A stretch of DNA of 64,000 nucleotides from Enterobacteriaceae bacterium (GCA_902363335.1 CABIZV010000001.1:496001-560000); one strand, 5' to 3'; shown: positions 27,453-36,359, counted from the first letter of the stretch. Translations and numbers: made by a program. Notes: generated by a model not told the origin, from the sequence alone.

Positions 27453-28159
27453 TTGAACTCGTGATTGTGTCACGTCTGCTTGAGTACCCTGATGCTGCCT
27501 TGTGGGAGCATCAGGACGAACTCTTCGACGTTCTGGCCTCATCAGAGAAACTGGATAAAGGGGATGCCCAGATGCTGGGCATGTTCCTTCGCGAATTAAT
27601 CGCGCAGGATCCGCTGGATGCACAGGCCGCCTACAGCGAACTGTTTGACCGTGGCCGTGCAACCTCACTGCTGCTGTTCGAACACGTTCACGGCGAGTCT
27701 CGTGACCGTGGTCAGGCGATGGTCGATCTGCTGAACCAGTATGAGCAGCACGGTCTGGTGCTCGACAGCCGTGAGCTGCCGGATCACCTGCCGCTGTATC
27801 TGGAATATCTGGCGCAGCTACCGGAGAGCGAAGCGATTGGCGGTTTGCAGGATATCGCGCCGATTCTGGCGCTGCTCTGTGCCCGTCTGCAACAGCGCGA
27901 GAGCCGTTATGCGGTGCTGTTTGAGCAGTTGCTGAAGCTTGCCAATAGCGCGGTTGATGAAGCGAAAGTGGCGGAAAAAATTGCGGATGAAGCCCGTGAT
28001 GATACGCCACAGGCGCTCGATGCGGTCTGGGAAGAAGAGCAGGTCAAATTCTTTGCTGACCAGGGCTGCGGTGAGTCGGAAATTTCGAATCACCAGCGTC
28101 GTTTTGCCGGAGCCGTTGCCCCGCAATATTTGAATATCTCTAACGGAGGACAGCAATAA
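27449..28159 (+). CDS. narJ: Nitrate reductase molybdenum cofactor assembly chaperone
   Basis: System-specific chaperone (TorD/NarJ family) that binds apo-NarG, allows insertion of the molybdenum and FS0 cofactors, and is not part of the mature enzyme. It has 236 residues, starting MIELVIVSRLLEYPDAALWE. The helical core is followed by an acidic, variable C-terminal tail. The start overlaps narH by four bases and the stop shares one base with the narI start (TAATG). Confidence 0.97.
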   Translation: MIELVIVSRLLEYPDAALWEHQDELFDVLASSEKLDKGDAQMLGMFLRELIAQDPLDAQAAYSELFDRGRATSLLLFEHVHGESRDRGQAMVDLLNQYEQHGLVLDSRELPDHLPLYLEYLAQLPESEAIGGLQDIAPILALLCARLQQRESRYAVLFEQLLKLANSAVDEAKVAEKIADEARDDTPQALDAVWEEEQVKFFADQGCGESEISNHQRRFAGAVAPQYLNISNGGQQ

Positions 28160-28836
28160 TGCACTTCCTGAATATGTTCTTCTTCGACATCTATCCGTAC
28201 ATTGCGGGTGCTGTCTTCCTGATTGGCAGCTGGCTGCGCTACGACTACGGTCAGTACACCTGGCGCGCGGCATCCAGCCAGATGCTGGATCGTAAGGGGA
28301 TGAACCTGGCGTCTAACCTGTTCCACATAGGGATTCTGGGGGTGTTCGCAGGTCACTTCCTGGGTATGTTAACCCCGCACTGGATGTATGAAGCGTGGTT
28401 GCCGCTGGAAGTAAAACAGAAGATGGCGATGTTTGGCGGTGGCGCGGCTGGCTTGATGTGTCTGGTCGGCGGGGTGCTGCTTTTAAAACGCCGTCTATTC
28501 AGCCCACGCGTGCGTGCCACGACAACCGGTGCTGATATTCTGGTGCTGTCTATTCTGGTTATCCAGTGTGCGCTGGGTCTGCTGACGATTCCGTTCTCTG
28601 CTCAGCATATGGACGGTAGCGAGATGATGAAACTGGTGGGTTGGGCGCAGTCCGTGGTGACCTTCCACGGTGGTGCTTCCGCACACCTGGACGGCGTGGC
28701 GTTTATCTACCGTATGCACCTGGTGCTGGGTATGACGCTGTTCCTGCTGTTCCCGTTCTCGCGTCTGGTTCATATCTGGAGCGTGCCGGTCGAGTATCTG
28801 ACCCGCAAGTATCAGATTGTTCGCGCGCGTCACTGA
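28159..28836 (+). CDS. narI: Respiratory nitrate reductase 1, gamma subunit
   Basis: Membrane-anchor cytochrome b subunit that oxidises quinol on the periplasmic side and passes electrons through two b haems to NarH. It has 225 residues and five hydrophobic helices. Candidate haem-ligand histidines sit in LFHIGILGVFAGHFLG and in VTFHGGASAHLDGVAF / SRLVHIW. It is the last gene of narGHJI, followed 18 bases later by a terminator. Confidence 0.98.
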   Translation: MHFLNMFFFDIYPYIAGAVFLIGSWLRYDYGQYTWRAASSQMLDRKGMNLASNLFHIGILGVFAGHFLGMLTPHWMYEAWLPLEVKQKMAMFGGGAAGLMCLVGGVLLLKRRLFSPRVRATTTGADILVLSILVIQCALGLLTIPFSAQHMDGSEMMKLVGWAQSVVTFHGGASAHLDGVAFIYRMHLVLGMTLFLLFPFSRLVHIWSVPVEYLTRKYQIVRARH

Positions 28837-28854
28837 TAACGTGCTGTAACGCTC

Positions 28855-28881
28855 AAAACCCTGCTTCGGCGGGGTTTTTTT
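28855..28881 (+). terminator. Terminator of narGHJI
   Basis: AAAACCCTGC-TTCG-GCGGGG followed by seven T, 18 bases after the narI stop. It is a stem with a stable TTCG loop. Confidence 0.93.
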
Positions 28882-28901
28882 ATGTCTGAGCATTGGAGAT
28901 T

Positions 28902-28976
28902 CCCCGGCGGCGCTGCGCTTGGCCGGGCTACAAATAACGCACGATTGTAGCCCGGCCAAGCGCAGCGCCGCCGGGG
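28902..28976. repeat. Perfect inverted pair of REP units (BIME)
   Basis: The 30-base unit at 28947-28976, which begins GTAGCCCGGCCAAGCGCAGC, has an exact reverse complement at 28902-28931. A 15-base AT-rich spacer lies between them. It is placed between the narI terminator and the tRNA-Tyr genes. The same unit family occurs at 2568-2628. Confidence 0.9.
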
Positions 28977-29073
28977 CACATATGGCAAAGGTATAGAATG
29001 ATTTCTGGGAAATAAAAGAGATAACTAAGGCAGGTTCGAATATTTGATTTAATGGGGTGCTTTCAAGAAGTGA

Positions 29074-29158
<85 letters not shown>

Positions 29159-29194
29159 AGGGGTAATTCATATTGTAGAGATAAAGCTTTGAGA

Positions 29195-29279
<85 letters not shown>

Positions 29280-29332
29280 ACGGGGTAATGCTTGGTTTTA
29301 CTGGCCTGCTTCCTTCTGGGGAAGCGGGGCGC

Positions 29333-29360
29333 ATCATATCAAATGACGCGCCGCTGTAAA
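29333..29360 (-). promoter_or_regulatory. tyrTV stable-RNA promoter
   Basis: On the minus strand, -35 TTTACA (29355-29360) and -10 TATGAT (29333-29338) are 16 bases apart and followed by a GCGCCCC discriminator. The hexamers and spacer match the classical, stringently controlled E. coli tyrT promoter as I remember it. AT-rich sequence upstream would suit FIS binding. Confidence 0.9.
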
Positions 29361-29441
29361 GCATTCCTTTGTCGAAAATGAACTGTTTGCGTACTTTTCA
29401 TCCGTAACGGATTAAAGCTAATCAATTCATTTCGCTAACGA

Positions 29442-30284
29442 TTAAAGAATAATCGTCCGATTGCCGTAAACAAACACACGCTGCGCTAGCACCTGATACA
29501 GAGCACGGCTCAGAACGTTTTTCTCAACGTCACGCCCGGCACGCATCATGTCTTCTGCCGTATAGGTGTGGTCGACGTGAATAACGTCCTGCATGATGAT
29601 TGGGCCTTCATCCAGATTATCGTTAACATAGTGCGCCGTTGCGCCGACAATCTTCACGCCGCGTTCATAAGCCTGATGGTAGGGACGTGCACCGATAAAC
29701 GCCGGCAGGAACGAGTGGTGAATATTGATAATTTTATTTGGGAAACGACTCACAAACTCAGGCGTTAATACGCGCATGTACTTCGCCAGTACGACGTAGT
29801 CTGGCTGCAGAGCCTCAATGGCATCGGCCATCTGCTTATCATGCTCTTCGCGCGCCAGGCCTTCATGGCTGACGAGCTGGAATGGAATGTCGAAGCGCTC
29901 GACCAGAGAACGTAGTGTTTCGTGGTTACCAATAACGGCTGCAATCTCAACGTCCAGCCCGCCATAGTTGGCTTTCATCAGCAGATCGCCCAGACAGTGG
30001 GCCTCTTTCGTCACCAGAATCACAATTCGACGACGTCCAGCCGGGTTTAGTTCGCGCACGGAACCTTCTGGTAACGCGCTGTCTAAATCCGCAAGTAGCG
30101 TGGTGTCGTTAAAGATCCCCTCAAGCTCGGTGCGCATAAAGAAACGACCGGTGCGGTGATCGACAAACTCATTGTTCTGCACAATATTGAGTTCATGTTT
30201 GTAGCAGATGTTGGTGATACGCGCGATAAGGCCCTTTTGGTCAGGACAGATTGTACGTAGAACTTTTCGTTGAATGGAATGCAT
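29442..30284 (-). CDS. purU: Formyltetrahydrofolate deformylase
   Basis: Hydrolyses 10-formyl-THF to THF plus formate. It balances one-carbon pools and supplies formate to PurT. It has 280 residues: an N-terminal ACT-like regulatory domain (VLRTICPDQKGLIARITNIC), then a formyltransferase-fold domain with the Asn-His-Asp catalytic set (NKIINIHHSFLPAFIGA; NDNLDEGPII). The frame continues upstream to 30392, overlapping ychJ, but the ATG at 30284 (MHSIQRKVLRT) gives the E. coli length. Confidence 0.96.
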   Translation of the reverse strand: MHSIQRKVLRTICPDQKGLIARITNICYKHELNIVQNNEFVDHRTGRFFMRTELEGIFNDTTLLADLDSALPEGSVRELNPAGRRRIVILVTKEAHCLGDLLMKANYGGLDVEIAAVIGNHETLRSLVERFDIPFQLVSHEGLAREEHDKQMADAIEALQPDYVVLAKYMRVLTPEFVSRFPNKIINIHHSFLPAFIGARPYHQAYERGVKIVGATAHYVNDNLDEGPIIMQDVIHVDHTYTAEDMMRAGRDVEKNVLSRALYQVLAQRVFVYGNRTIIL

Positions 30285-30327
30285 TGCCGGGTGGATCCTG
30301 TTGATAATGTTTGCGAAGCTTCCGGGT

Positions 30328-30786
30328 CTATTGCCCGCAGCATTTTTTAAATTTCTTACCTGAGCCGCATGGGCAAAGATCATTTCTGCCAATTACTGGC
30401 CGAGTACCGTCGATATAATACCACTGTCCGTTTTCTTTTAAGAATCGTGAACGCTCAATGATGGCGCCATTCTTGTTACCTTCATTAAAGCGGGCAACAA
30501 AACTGACAAAGCCTTCATCTGGATTGCGACCCTCTTCGGTGGCAAAGACGGTGAGTCCTAGCCATTGAGTATCGGCAAATCCGCTGCGGATATTGTCACG
30601 GAATGTGTCAGCCTGGCAGGAGGGATGCCAGGTTTTCACTAAATAATCAGCATCCTTCTTCACGAAGGCACAGTAGCGTGAACGCATAAGATGTGACGGG
30701 TCTGGAGCGCATTCGTTGCCTGACAGATAACGCTGGCAACATAGGCTATACTCCAGAGCGCTGCCACAAGGGCAAAGTTCGGACAA
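30328..30786 (-). CDS. ychJ: YchJ family SEC-C motif protein
   Basis: Small cytoplasmic protein of 152 residues with a zinc-binding SEC-C type cysteine motif at each end (CPCGSALEYSLCCQRYL at the N terminus; NDLCPCGSGKKFKKCCGQ at the C terminus), flanking a central UPF0225/YchJ middle domain (RSRYCAFVKKDADYLVKTWH). The SEC-C motif is shared with SecA, where it binds SecB, but the role of YchJ is unknown. It lies upstream of purU on the same strand with a 43-base gap. Confidence 0.93.
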   Translation of the reverse strand: MSELCPCGSALEYSLCCQRYLSGNECAPDPSHLMRSRYCAFVKKDADYLVKTWHPSCQADTFRDNIRSGFADTQWLGLTVFATEEGRNPDEGFVSFVARFNEGNKNGAIIERSRFLKENGQWYYIDGTRPVIGRNDLCPCGSGKKFKKCCGQ

Positions 30787-30899
30787 AGATGTCTCCCTGA
30801 ATTGACATATTTATGGTGGCGTAGCGCCTGATGGCACTATGGTAACCGAGCGGTGGCAATGATGCCACGCCCGAAGCAAGAGGATATCGAGCGGTAACA

Positions 30900-31811
30900 A
30901 TGAGAAAAGTTAAAATCGGCCTGGCGTTAGGTTCAGGGGCTGCGCGAGGTTGGTCGCATATAGGCGTGATTAAAGCGCTTCAGAAAATGGGAATAGAAGT
31001 CGATATCGTTGCGGGATGCTCCATCGGCTCGCTGGTCGGCGCCGCTTATGCCAGTAACCGTCTTCCCGAACTGGAAAAGTGGGTGTGCTCATTTAGCTAC
31101 TGGGATGTTCTGCGACTGATGGACCTCTCATGGCGTCGTGGGGGCTTGCTGCGTGGCGAACGGGTGTTTAACCAGTATCGACAGATTATGCCGGTTGACA
31201 AGATTGAGCACTGTGAACGCCGTTTCGCGACCGTCGCGACGAATCTGAGCACCGGCCGGGAGCTGTGGTTTACTGAAGGTGATTTGCACATGGCTGTGCG
31301 CGCATCCTGTAGCATTCCGGGCCTGATGGCGCCCGTATTGCACAATGGTTATTGGTTAGTTGATGGTGCCGTCGTCAATCCGGTGCCGGTTTCACTCACA
31401 CGAGCGCTGGGTGCCGACATCGTTATTGCTGTCGATTTGCAACATGACGCACATCTCATGCAGCAGGATCTCCTGTCCGTCAATATTCATAGTGATGAAG
31501 AGATCAATGCATCGGCAGATGCATTATCATGGCGTGAACGCCTGCGAACGCGTCTGGGTCGCGTGGCGAGTCGTCGTTCGGTGGTGGCGCCGACAGCGAT
31601 GGAAATTATGACCACCTCGATACAAGTTCTGGAAAACCGGCTTAAACGTAACCGTATGGCAGGGGATCCACCGGACATTTTATTACAGCCGTTTTGTCCC
31701 CAGATTTCGACTCTGGATTTTCATCGGGCTTCATCTGCAATAGCCGCCGGTCAACAAGCGGTAGAAAAAAAGACAGATGAGCTTCTGCCTTTGGTGCAAA
31801 GTTCGCTTTAA
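30900..31811 (+). CDS. rssA: Patatin-like phospholipase family protein RssA
   Basis: Predicted cytoplasmic serine hydrolase of the patatin family, 303 residues. It has the oxyanion-hole loop GSGAARGWSHIG, the nucleophile Ser41 in GCSIGS and the catalytic aspartate in VDGAVVNPVPVS. Activity in vivo is not established. It is upstream of rssB on the same strand, 91 bases away, and the pair is known as rssAB. The ATG at 30900 lacks a well-spaced ribosome site; GAGGAT lies about 16 bases before it. Confidence 0.93.
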   Translation: MRKVKIGLALGSGAARGWSHIGVIKALQKMGIEVDIVAGCSIGSLVGAAYASNRLPELEKWVCSFSYWDVLRLMDLSWRRGGLLRGERVFNQYRQIMPVDKIEHCERRFATVATNLSTGRELWFTEGDLHMAVRASCSIPGLMAPVLHNGYWLVDGAVVNPVPVSLTRALGADIVIAVDLQHDAHLMQQDLLSVNIHSDEEINASADALSWRERLRTRLGRVASRRSVVAPTAMEIMTTSIQVLENRLKRNRMAGDPPDILLQPFCPQISTLDFHRASSAIAAGQQAVEKKTDELLPLVQSSL

Positions 31812-31902
31812 GGCATTTTTTTCGACTACTTCAGCAAAATCTGAAAGGCGATTACCACAATAGCATGCCACTATTTACTTATCGTCGGGCAGGGGAGAGA
31901 AC

Positions 31903-32916
31903 ATGACGCAGCCATTGGCGGGAAAACAAATATTGATTGTCGAAGACGAGCCTGTTTTCCGCTCACTCATCGATTCATGGCTTTCGTCACTCGGTGCGAA
32001 GACTCTGCTGGCTCAGGATGGGGTGGAAGCGCTGACGCAAATGGCGAACGAATCTCCAGACCTGATGATCTGCGATCTCGCTATGCCGCGCATGAATGGC
32101 TTAGAGCTGGTCGAACGTGTGCGTAATGCTGGCCATTCATTGCCCATTCTTGTCATCTCAGCCACCGAGAATATGGCTGATATCGCTAAAGCGCTTCGGC
32201 TTGGCGTTCAGGATGTATTATTAAAACCGGTTAAAGACCTCAACCGTCTGCGGGAAACCGTGCTGGCTTGCCTCTATCCCAATATGTTTAATTCGCGTGT
32301 CGAGGAAGAGGAACGTTTATTCGAAGATTGGGATGCGCTGGTAAACAATCCCGCGGCGGCCGCTAAGCTGCTACAAGAGTTACAGCCGCCGGTGCAACAA
32401 CATATCTCACATTGCCGGATAAATTATCGCCAGCTCATGGCGGTAGACGCGCCGGGACTGGTTTTAGATATTGCGCCTTTATCCGAGCACGATCTGGCTT
32501 TTTATTGTCTGGATGTCACAAGGGCAGGGGATAATGGCGTACTCGCTGCGTTGTTATTGCGCGTGCTATTTAACGGTCTGCTGCAAGAACAGCTTTCCCA
32601 TCAGGGGCAGCGCCTCCCTGAATTAGGCGCGTTGTTAAAGCAGGTCAATCAGCTACTGCGCCAGGCTAATCTGCCGGGACAATTTCCATTACTGGTCGGA
32701 TATTATCACAGCGGGTTAAACAACCTTATCCTGGTATCCGCAGGTTTGAACGGGACTTTAAATACCGGTGAACACCAGATTCAAATAAGTAATGGCGTAC
32801 CGCTAGGGACGTTGGGTAGCGCGTATCTCAATCAAATAAGCCAGCGCTGTACTTCATGGCAATGCCAGATTTGGGGAAATGGCGGCCGATTACGCTTAAT
32901 GTTGTCTGCGGAATGA
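31903..32916 (+). CDS. rssB: Two-component response regulator / sigma-S degradation adaptor RssB
   Basis: Orphan response regulator that delivers RpoS to the ClpXP protease and so keeps sigma-S low in growing cells; anti-adaptors of the Ira family inhibit it. It has 337 residues: a receiver domain with Asp58 (DLMICDLAMPRMNG), a helical linker from about 125, and a C-terminal pseudo-phosphatase domain of PP2C type. A GGGGAGAGAAC ribosome site precedes the ATG. Confidence 0.95.
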   Translation: MTQPLAGKQILIVEDEPVFRSLIDSWLSSLGAKTLLAQDGVEALTQMANESPDLMICDLAMPRMNGLELVERVRNAGHSLPILVISATENMADIAKALRLGVQDVLLKPVKDLNRLRETVLACLYPNMFNSRVEEEERLFEDWDALVNNPAAAAKLLQELQPPVQQHISHCRINYRQLMAVDAPGLVLDIAPLSEHDLAFYCLDVTRAGDNGVLAALLLRVLFNGLLQEQLSHQGQRLPELGALLKQVNQLLRQANLPGQFPLLVGYYHSGLNNLILVSAGLNGTLNTGEHQIQISNGVPLGTLGSAYLNQISQRCTSWQCQIWGNGGRLRLMLSAE

Positions 32917-33220
32917 GCAAACGCATTTTTTTACAGGGATAGTTTTAACGGCTTATCTTTCGCAGTGATACTATCTGCAAATTGATATGGATATACTCGT
33001 CGGGTACTCCGGGCAGACCTATTATCATTAGTCGTCGTGTCCAGCGTCAGGCATGCGTATCTGGCATGTTCATTATCATCAGTACCATGTCTTACGGTAT
33101 TAATCTTAATTCAAGGTCAGCGCGTCCTTTTCAGAGCAGCCTTATGAGCCTGTGATGATATACTCAACGCGTAATTAATTAACGAGCAAGTTCAAAGTTT
33201 GAACAGTTCAGGAGATTTGA
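32917..33220. other. Intergenic region rssB-galU
   Basis: 304 bases with no supported gene. It holds the near-repeats CAGGCATGCGTATCTGGCATG (split here by a few bases) around 33048-33070 and TGATATACT near 33155, a possible -10 region for galU. The AGGAG before galU is at 33210-33214. Confidence 0.4.
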
Positions 33221-34129
33221 ATGGCTGCCCTAAATTCGAAAGTAACAAAGGCTGTGATCCCGGTTGCGGGATTAGGTACAAGGATGTTGCCAGCAACGAA
33301 AGCAATTCCTAAAGAGATGCTGCCGCTGGTGGATAAGCCTTTAATTCAGTATGTTGTGAACGAGTGTATTGCAGCTGGTATCACTGAAATTGTACTGGTT
33401 ACCCATTCTTCCAAGAATTCCATCGAAAACCACTTTGATACCAGCTTTGAGCTTGAAGCCATGCTGGAGAAGCGCGTAAAACGTCAGCTTCTTGAGGAAG
33501 TGCAGTCTATTTGCCCACCACACGTCACTATTATGCAGGTACGTCAGGGGCTGGCTAAAGGCCTGGGACACGCTGTATTGTGCGCGCATCCTGTGGTTGG
33601 TGATGAGCCGGTTGCCGTTATTCTGCCGGACGTGATTCTGGATGAGTATGAATCCGATCTGAGCCGCGATAACCTGGCTGAAATGATTACTCGTTTTGAT
33701 GAGACGGGCGCAAGCCAGATTATGGTTGAGCCAGTCGCTGATGTTACCGCTTATGGCGTTGTAGACTGCAAAGGTGCAACTCTGAACCCTGGTGACAGCG
33801 TACCGATGGTTGGTGTCGTTGAGAAACCAAAAGCCAATGTCGCGCCGTCTAACCTCGCTGTGGTAGGTCGTTATGTCCTGAGTGCGGAAATCTGGCCACT
33901 GCTGGCGAAAACGCCTCCAGGAGCGGGTGATGAGATTCAGTTAACTGATGCTATCGACATGCTTATTGAAAAAGAGACGGTTGAAGCGTACCACATGAAA
34001 GGCAAGAGCCATGACTGCGGTAATAAACTGGGTTATATGCAGGCGTTCGTAGAATACGGCGTCCGTCACAATACCCTGGGTGAAGATTTTAAAACCTGGC
34101 TGAAAGAGACTCTGGACATCGCTAAGTAA
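33221..34129 (+). CDS. galU: UTP--glucose-1-phosphate uridylyltransferase
   Basis: Makes UDP-glucose for galactose metabolism, lipopolysaccharide core, trehalose and capsule precursors. It has 302 residues. The nucleotidyltransferase signature is AGLGTRMLPATKAIPKEMLP. The metal and substrate region PDVILDEYESD and the conserved GAGDEIQLTDAI are present. AGGAG lies seven bases before the ATG. It ends at its own terminator, with hns convergent beyond. Confidence 0.97.
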   Translation: MAALNSKVTKAVIPVAGLGTRMLPATKAIPKEMLPLVDKPLIQYVVNECIAAGITEIVLVTHSSKNSIENHFDTSFELEAMLEKRVKRQLLEEVQSICPPHVTIMQVRQGLAKGLGHAVLCAHPVVGDEPVAVILPDVILDEYESDLSRDNLAEMITRFDETGASQIMVEPVADVTAYGVVDCKGATLNPGDSVPMVGVVEKPKANVAPSNLAVVGRYVLSAEIWPLLAKTPPGAGDEIQLTDAIDMLIEKETVEAYHMKGKSHDCGNKLGYMQAFVEYGVRHNTLGEDFKTWLKETLDIAK

Positions 34130-34145
34130 TTTGGCGATGACTGTT

Positions 34146-34171
34146 AAAAACCGGGGAAACCCGGTTTTTTT
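34146..34171 (+). terminator. Terminator of galU
   Basis: AAAAACCGGG-GAAA-CCCGG followed by seven T, 17 bases after the galU stop. Confidence 0.92.
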
Positions 34172-34248
34172 ATATCCAGATAACACGAATGGATAAAAAA
34201 AAGCGAATATTGGCGGTAGATATCATAAGAAATTCAGACGCTGGATAT

Positions 34249-34274
34249 AAAAAATCCCGCCGTAGCGGGATTTT
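34249..34274 (-). terminator. Terminator of hns
   Basis: AAAATCCCGC-TACG-GCGGGATTTTTT read on the minus strand, 15 bases after the hns stop. Confidence 0.9.
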
Positions 34275-34289
34275 CACAAAGCGTAAGGA

Positions 34290-34703
34290 TTAACCTTTGA
34301 TCAGGAAATCGTCCAGAGATTTACCCTGCTCATCCATTGCTTTTTTGATTACTGCTGGAGTACGGCCCTGGCCAGTCCAGGTTTTGGTTTCGCCGTTTTC
34401 GTCAACGTAGCTGTATTTAGCCGGACGTGCAGCACGTTTAGCTTTGGTGCCAGTTTTAGCAGCAGCCATGCTATTCAGCAGTTCGTTAGGATCAATACCA
34501 TCAGCAATCAGCATTTCACGATATTGTTGCAGTTTACGAGTGCGTTCTTCGATTTCTGCAGCTGCAGCGTTATCTTCTTCACGGCGTTCGTTAACAACAA
34601 CTTCTAATTTTTCCAGCATTTCTTCAAGCGTTTCAAGGGTGCATTCTCTTGCCTGCGCACGAAGAGTACGGATGTTGTTCAAAATTTTAAGTGCTTCGCT
34701 CAT
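34290..34703 (-). CDS. hns: DNA-binding global transcriptional silencer H-NS
   Basis: Nucleoid protein that binds and bridges AT-rich DNA and silences horizontally acquired genes. It has 137 residues: an N-terminal oligomerisation region with heptad-like helices (1-80), a flexible linker rich in Lys/Ala (KTGTKAKRAARPAK), then the DNA-binding domain with the AT-hook-like loop TWTGQGRTPAVIKKAMDEQG. It stands alone, with a mapped-looking promoter upstream and a large non-coding region beyond. In E. coli it is autorepressed and cold-induced by CspA. Confidence 0.97.
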   Translation of the reverse strand: MSEALKILNNIRTLRAQARECTLETLEEMLEKLEVVVNERREEDNAAAAEIEERTRKLQQYREMLIADGIDPNELLNSMAAAKTGTKAKRAARPAKYSYVDENGETKTWTGQGRTPAVIKKAMDEQGKSLDDFLIKG

Positions 34704-34747
34704 TGTAGTAATCTCAAACTTATATTGTGGGGTGGTTTGTTGAAGTA

Positions 34748-34776
34748 ATAATAGAGCGATAAATTCAGTTGTGCAA
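34748..34776 (-). promoter_or_regulatory. hns promoter
   Basis: On the minus strand, -35 TTGCAC (34771-34776) and -10 TATTAT (34748-34753) are separated by 17 bases, about 45 bases before the hns ATG. This is near-consensus and resembles the E. coli hns promoter. Confidence 0.85.
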
Positions 34777-34861
34777 TAGGTAAGAATGTAAGGAATTCAA
34801 AATAACGTGTTATTTGGTGCTGTCTTTAATATTTATAAGTTAAATTGCCGGGGAGCATGTA

Positions 34862-34931
34862 CACGGTAACCGTACTTATTGTCCGGCCGCCTGACGGGAT
34901 TACACACGGGGTGCAGGCGGTTTTTACCGTG
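34862..34931 (+). other. Nested stem structure with terminator-like end
   Basis: The outer arms CACGGTAA (34862-34869) and TTACCGTG (34924-34931) are exact complements. Inside them CCGCCTG (34887-34893) pairs with CAGGCGG (34914-34920), followed by five T. The inner stem plus T run looks like the 3' end of a short plus-strand transcript; the outer arms would compete with or extend it. No gene precedes it on that strand. Confidence 0.55.
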
Positions 34932-35601
34932 AAATATACTCCGTGTGGATAAATATCAACCTTATGTATTACCCGGCATGCATCAATTTTGTGCATTATT
35001 TTTTTAGCTGTAAAAAGGACTGCCTTGCTTAACCAGCGCTTGTCTTACCAGTGCTTCAGCCTTGCTTATCGCGTCAGCTATAAGACTATTAGCCAGCGAG
35101 GCGTGTTGCGGCATGATAAAAGCGTGCAATGTTTGGTGATGGCAATAGTGGACTTAAAATGCGGCAGCGTATGCCACAAGCCCTTAGTTATGGCGATGTT
35201 ATTTCAAGGAAGACCGCGTTAATTCCCGGATAACCGTGGACTGTCTTTCAGCATACAAATTGCAGGGAGTCACATTTTTGGTGCGGACTCATTAATAGTA
35301 TCAACTATTAACCCTGCTACCTATTTCCATATTAGATGCCTGAAGGTAGCGCTTCGTAGCCTGACGGCACCTAAAATATCGTAGTATTATGATGGTGTTA
35401 CCCATGTAAGCGTGATGAATATAACTGTCTGGTTGATGTTAGCAAATATTATCATTAACTTGCGGTTAACAGAGTTTCGTCCCGGCTGGTTATCTTTGTG
35501 TGCGCTGATACAAATTGGCAGGATGACGCGGGAAGCCTAAAGGCAAAATATGTTACACTGCGGCCCGTTTAAAAAACGCATCGATTAGGATCTTTTGGCC
35601 C

Positions 35602-36231
35602 ATGGCACAACTTTATTTCTACTACTCAGCGATGAATGCGGGGAAGTCGACGGCGCTGTTACAGTCGTCCTACAATTACCAGGAACGCGGTATGCGCACC
35701 GTCGTTTATACCGCTGAAATAGACGACCGTTATGGCGCCGGTAAGGTGAGCTCGCGTATTGGTCTCTCTTCCCCGGCAAAGCTGTTTAATCAAAGCAGTA
35801 ATTTATTCGCTGAAATTAGCGCTGAGAACGCACGAGAGCCTGTAAACTGCGTGCTGGTTGATGAATGCCAGTTCCTGACGCGTGAGCAGGTCTACGCGTT
35901 GTCTGACGTGGTTGATAATCTGGATATCCCGGTTTTGTGCTATGGGCTGAGAACGGATTTCCGGGGTGAGTTATTTGGCGGTAGCCAGTATTTATTGGCG
36001 CTGTCAGACAAGCTGGTGGAATTAAAAACCATTTGTTTCTGCGGGCGTAAAGCCAGCATGGTACTCCGTCTCGATCAGGAAGGACGGCCGTACAATGAAG
36101 GTGAGCAGGTCGTTATCGGTGGCAATGAACGCTATGTTTCCGTATGCCGTAAACATTATAAAGAAGCGCTGGAAAAGGGCTCTTTGGCTGTTATCCAGGA
36201 TAGACACATCCATAGCCGTCAGCCTGGCTAA
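35602..36231 (+). CDS. tdk: Thymidine kinase
   Basis: Salvage enzyme that phosphorylates thymidine, and deoxyuridine, with ATP. Type II kinase of 209 residues, cytoplasmic tetramer. The P-loop is SAMNAGKSTALLQ, the Walker-B-like segment CVLVDECQFLT holds the catalytic glutamate region, and zinc is bound by ICFCGRKA and VCRKH. The C-terminal tail (QDRHIHSRQPG) is a few residues longer than I recall for E. coli. It ends at a bidirectional terminator shared with adhE. Confidence 0.96.
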   Translation: MAQLYFYYSAMNAGKSTALLQSSYNYQERGMRTVVYTAEIDDRYGAGKVSSRIGLSSPAKLFNQSSNLFAEISAENAREPVNCVLVDECQFLTREQVYALSDVVDNLDIPVLCYGLRTDFRGELFGGSQYLLALSDKLVELKTICFCGRKASMVLRLDQEGRPYNEGEQVVIGGNERYVSVCRKHYKEALEKGSLAVIQDRHIHSRQPG

Positions 36232-36304
36232 TCCTCTCAGAATGCGTCTCCTGCTCTCACAGGGGCAGGGGAAGCGTAAGTGGTTGTCATCTTTTTATCA
36301 GCAA

Positions 36305-36340
36305 CAAAAAAAGCCCCATCATTGATGGGGCTTTGCTTTT
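36305..36340. terminator. Bidirectional terminator between tdk and adhE
   Basis: AAAGCCCCATC-ATT-GATGGGGCTTT is a perfect 11-bp stem, with A tracts on the left and T-rich sequence on the right, placed between the two convergent stop codons. Confidence 0.93.
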
Positions 36341-36359
36341 CACTCGGAGTTAAAACGAA

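Larger units (their letters stand above)
34704..35601. other. Long non-coding region between divergent hns and tdk
   Basis: 898 bases. It contains the hns promoter, a nested inverted-repeat element with a T run (34862-34931, see separate entry), a weak REP-like palindrome around 35336-35370 (TGCCTGAAGG ... CCTGACGGCA), and probably the tdk promoter in the last 100 bases (TACACT near 35554). An open frame at 34989-35222 has no ribosome site, no family resemblance and an atypical composition, so it is not called a gene. Confidence 0.5.

Noticed and set aside
25926..28010. A 694-codon open frame on the minus strand across narH and narJ
   Set aside because: It is antisense to two intact, well-conserved genes. 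Its protein is rich in Arg/His/Gln and resembles no family. Long antisense frames are expected opposite GC-rich enterobacterial genes.
34989..35222. A 77-codon open frame in the hns-tdk gap
   Set aside because: No ribosome site, no homology I recognise, cysteine- and leucine-rich composition unlike neighbours, and it lies in a region with palindromes and regulatory DNA. I cannot support it as a gene.
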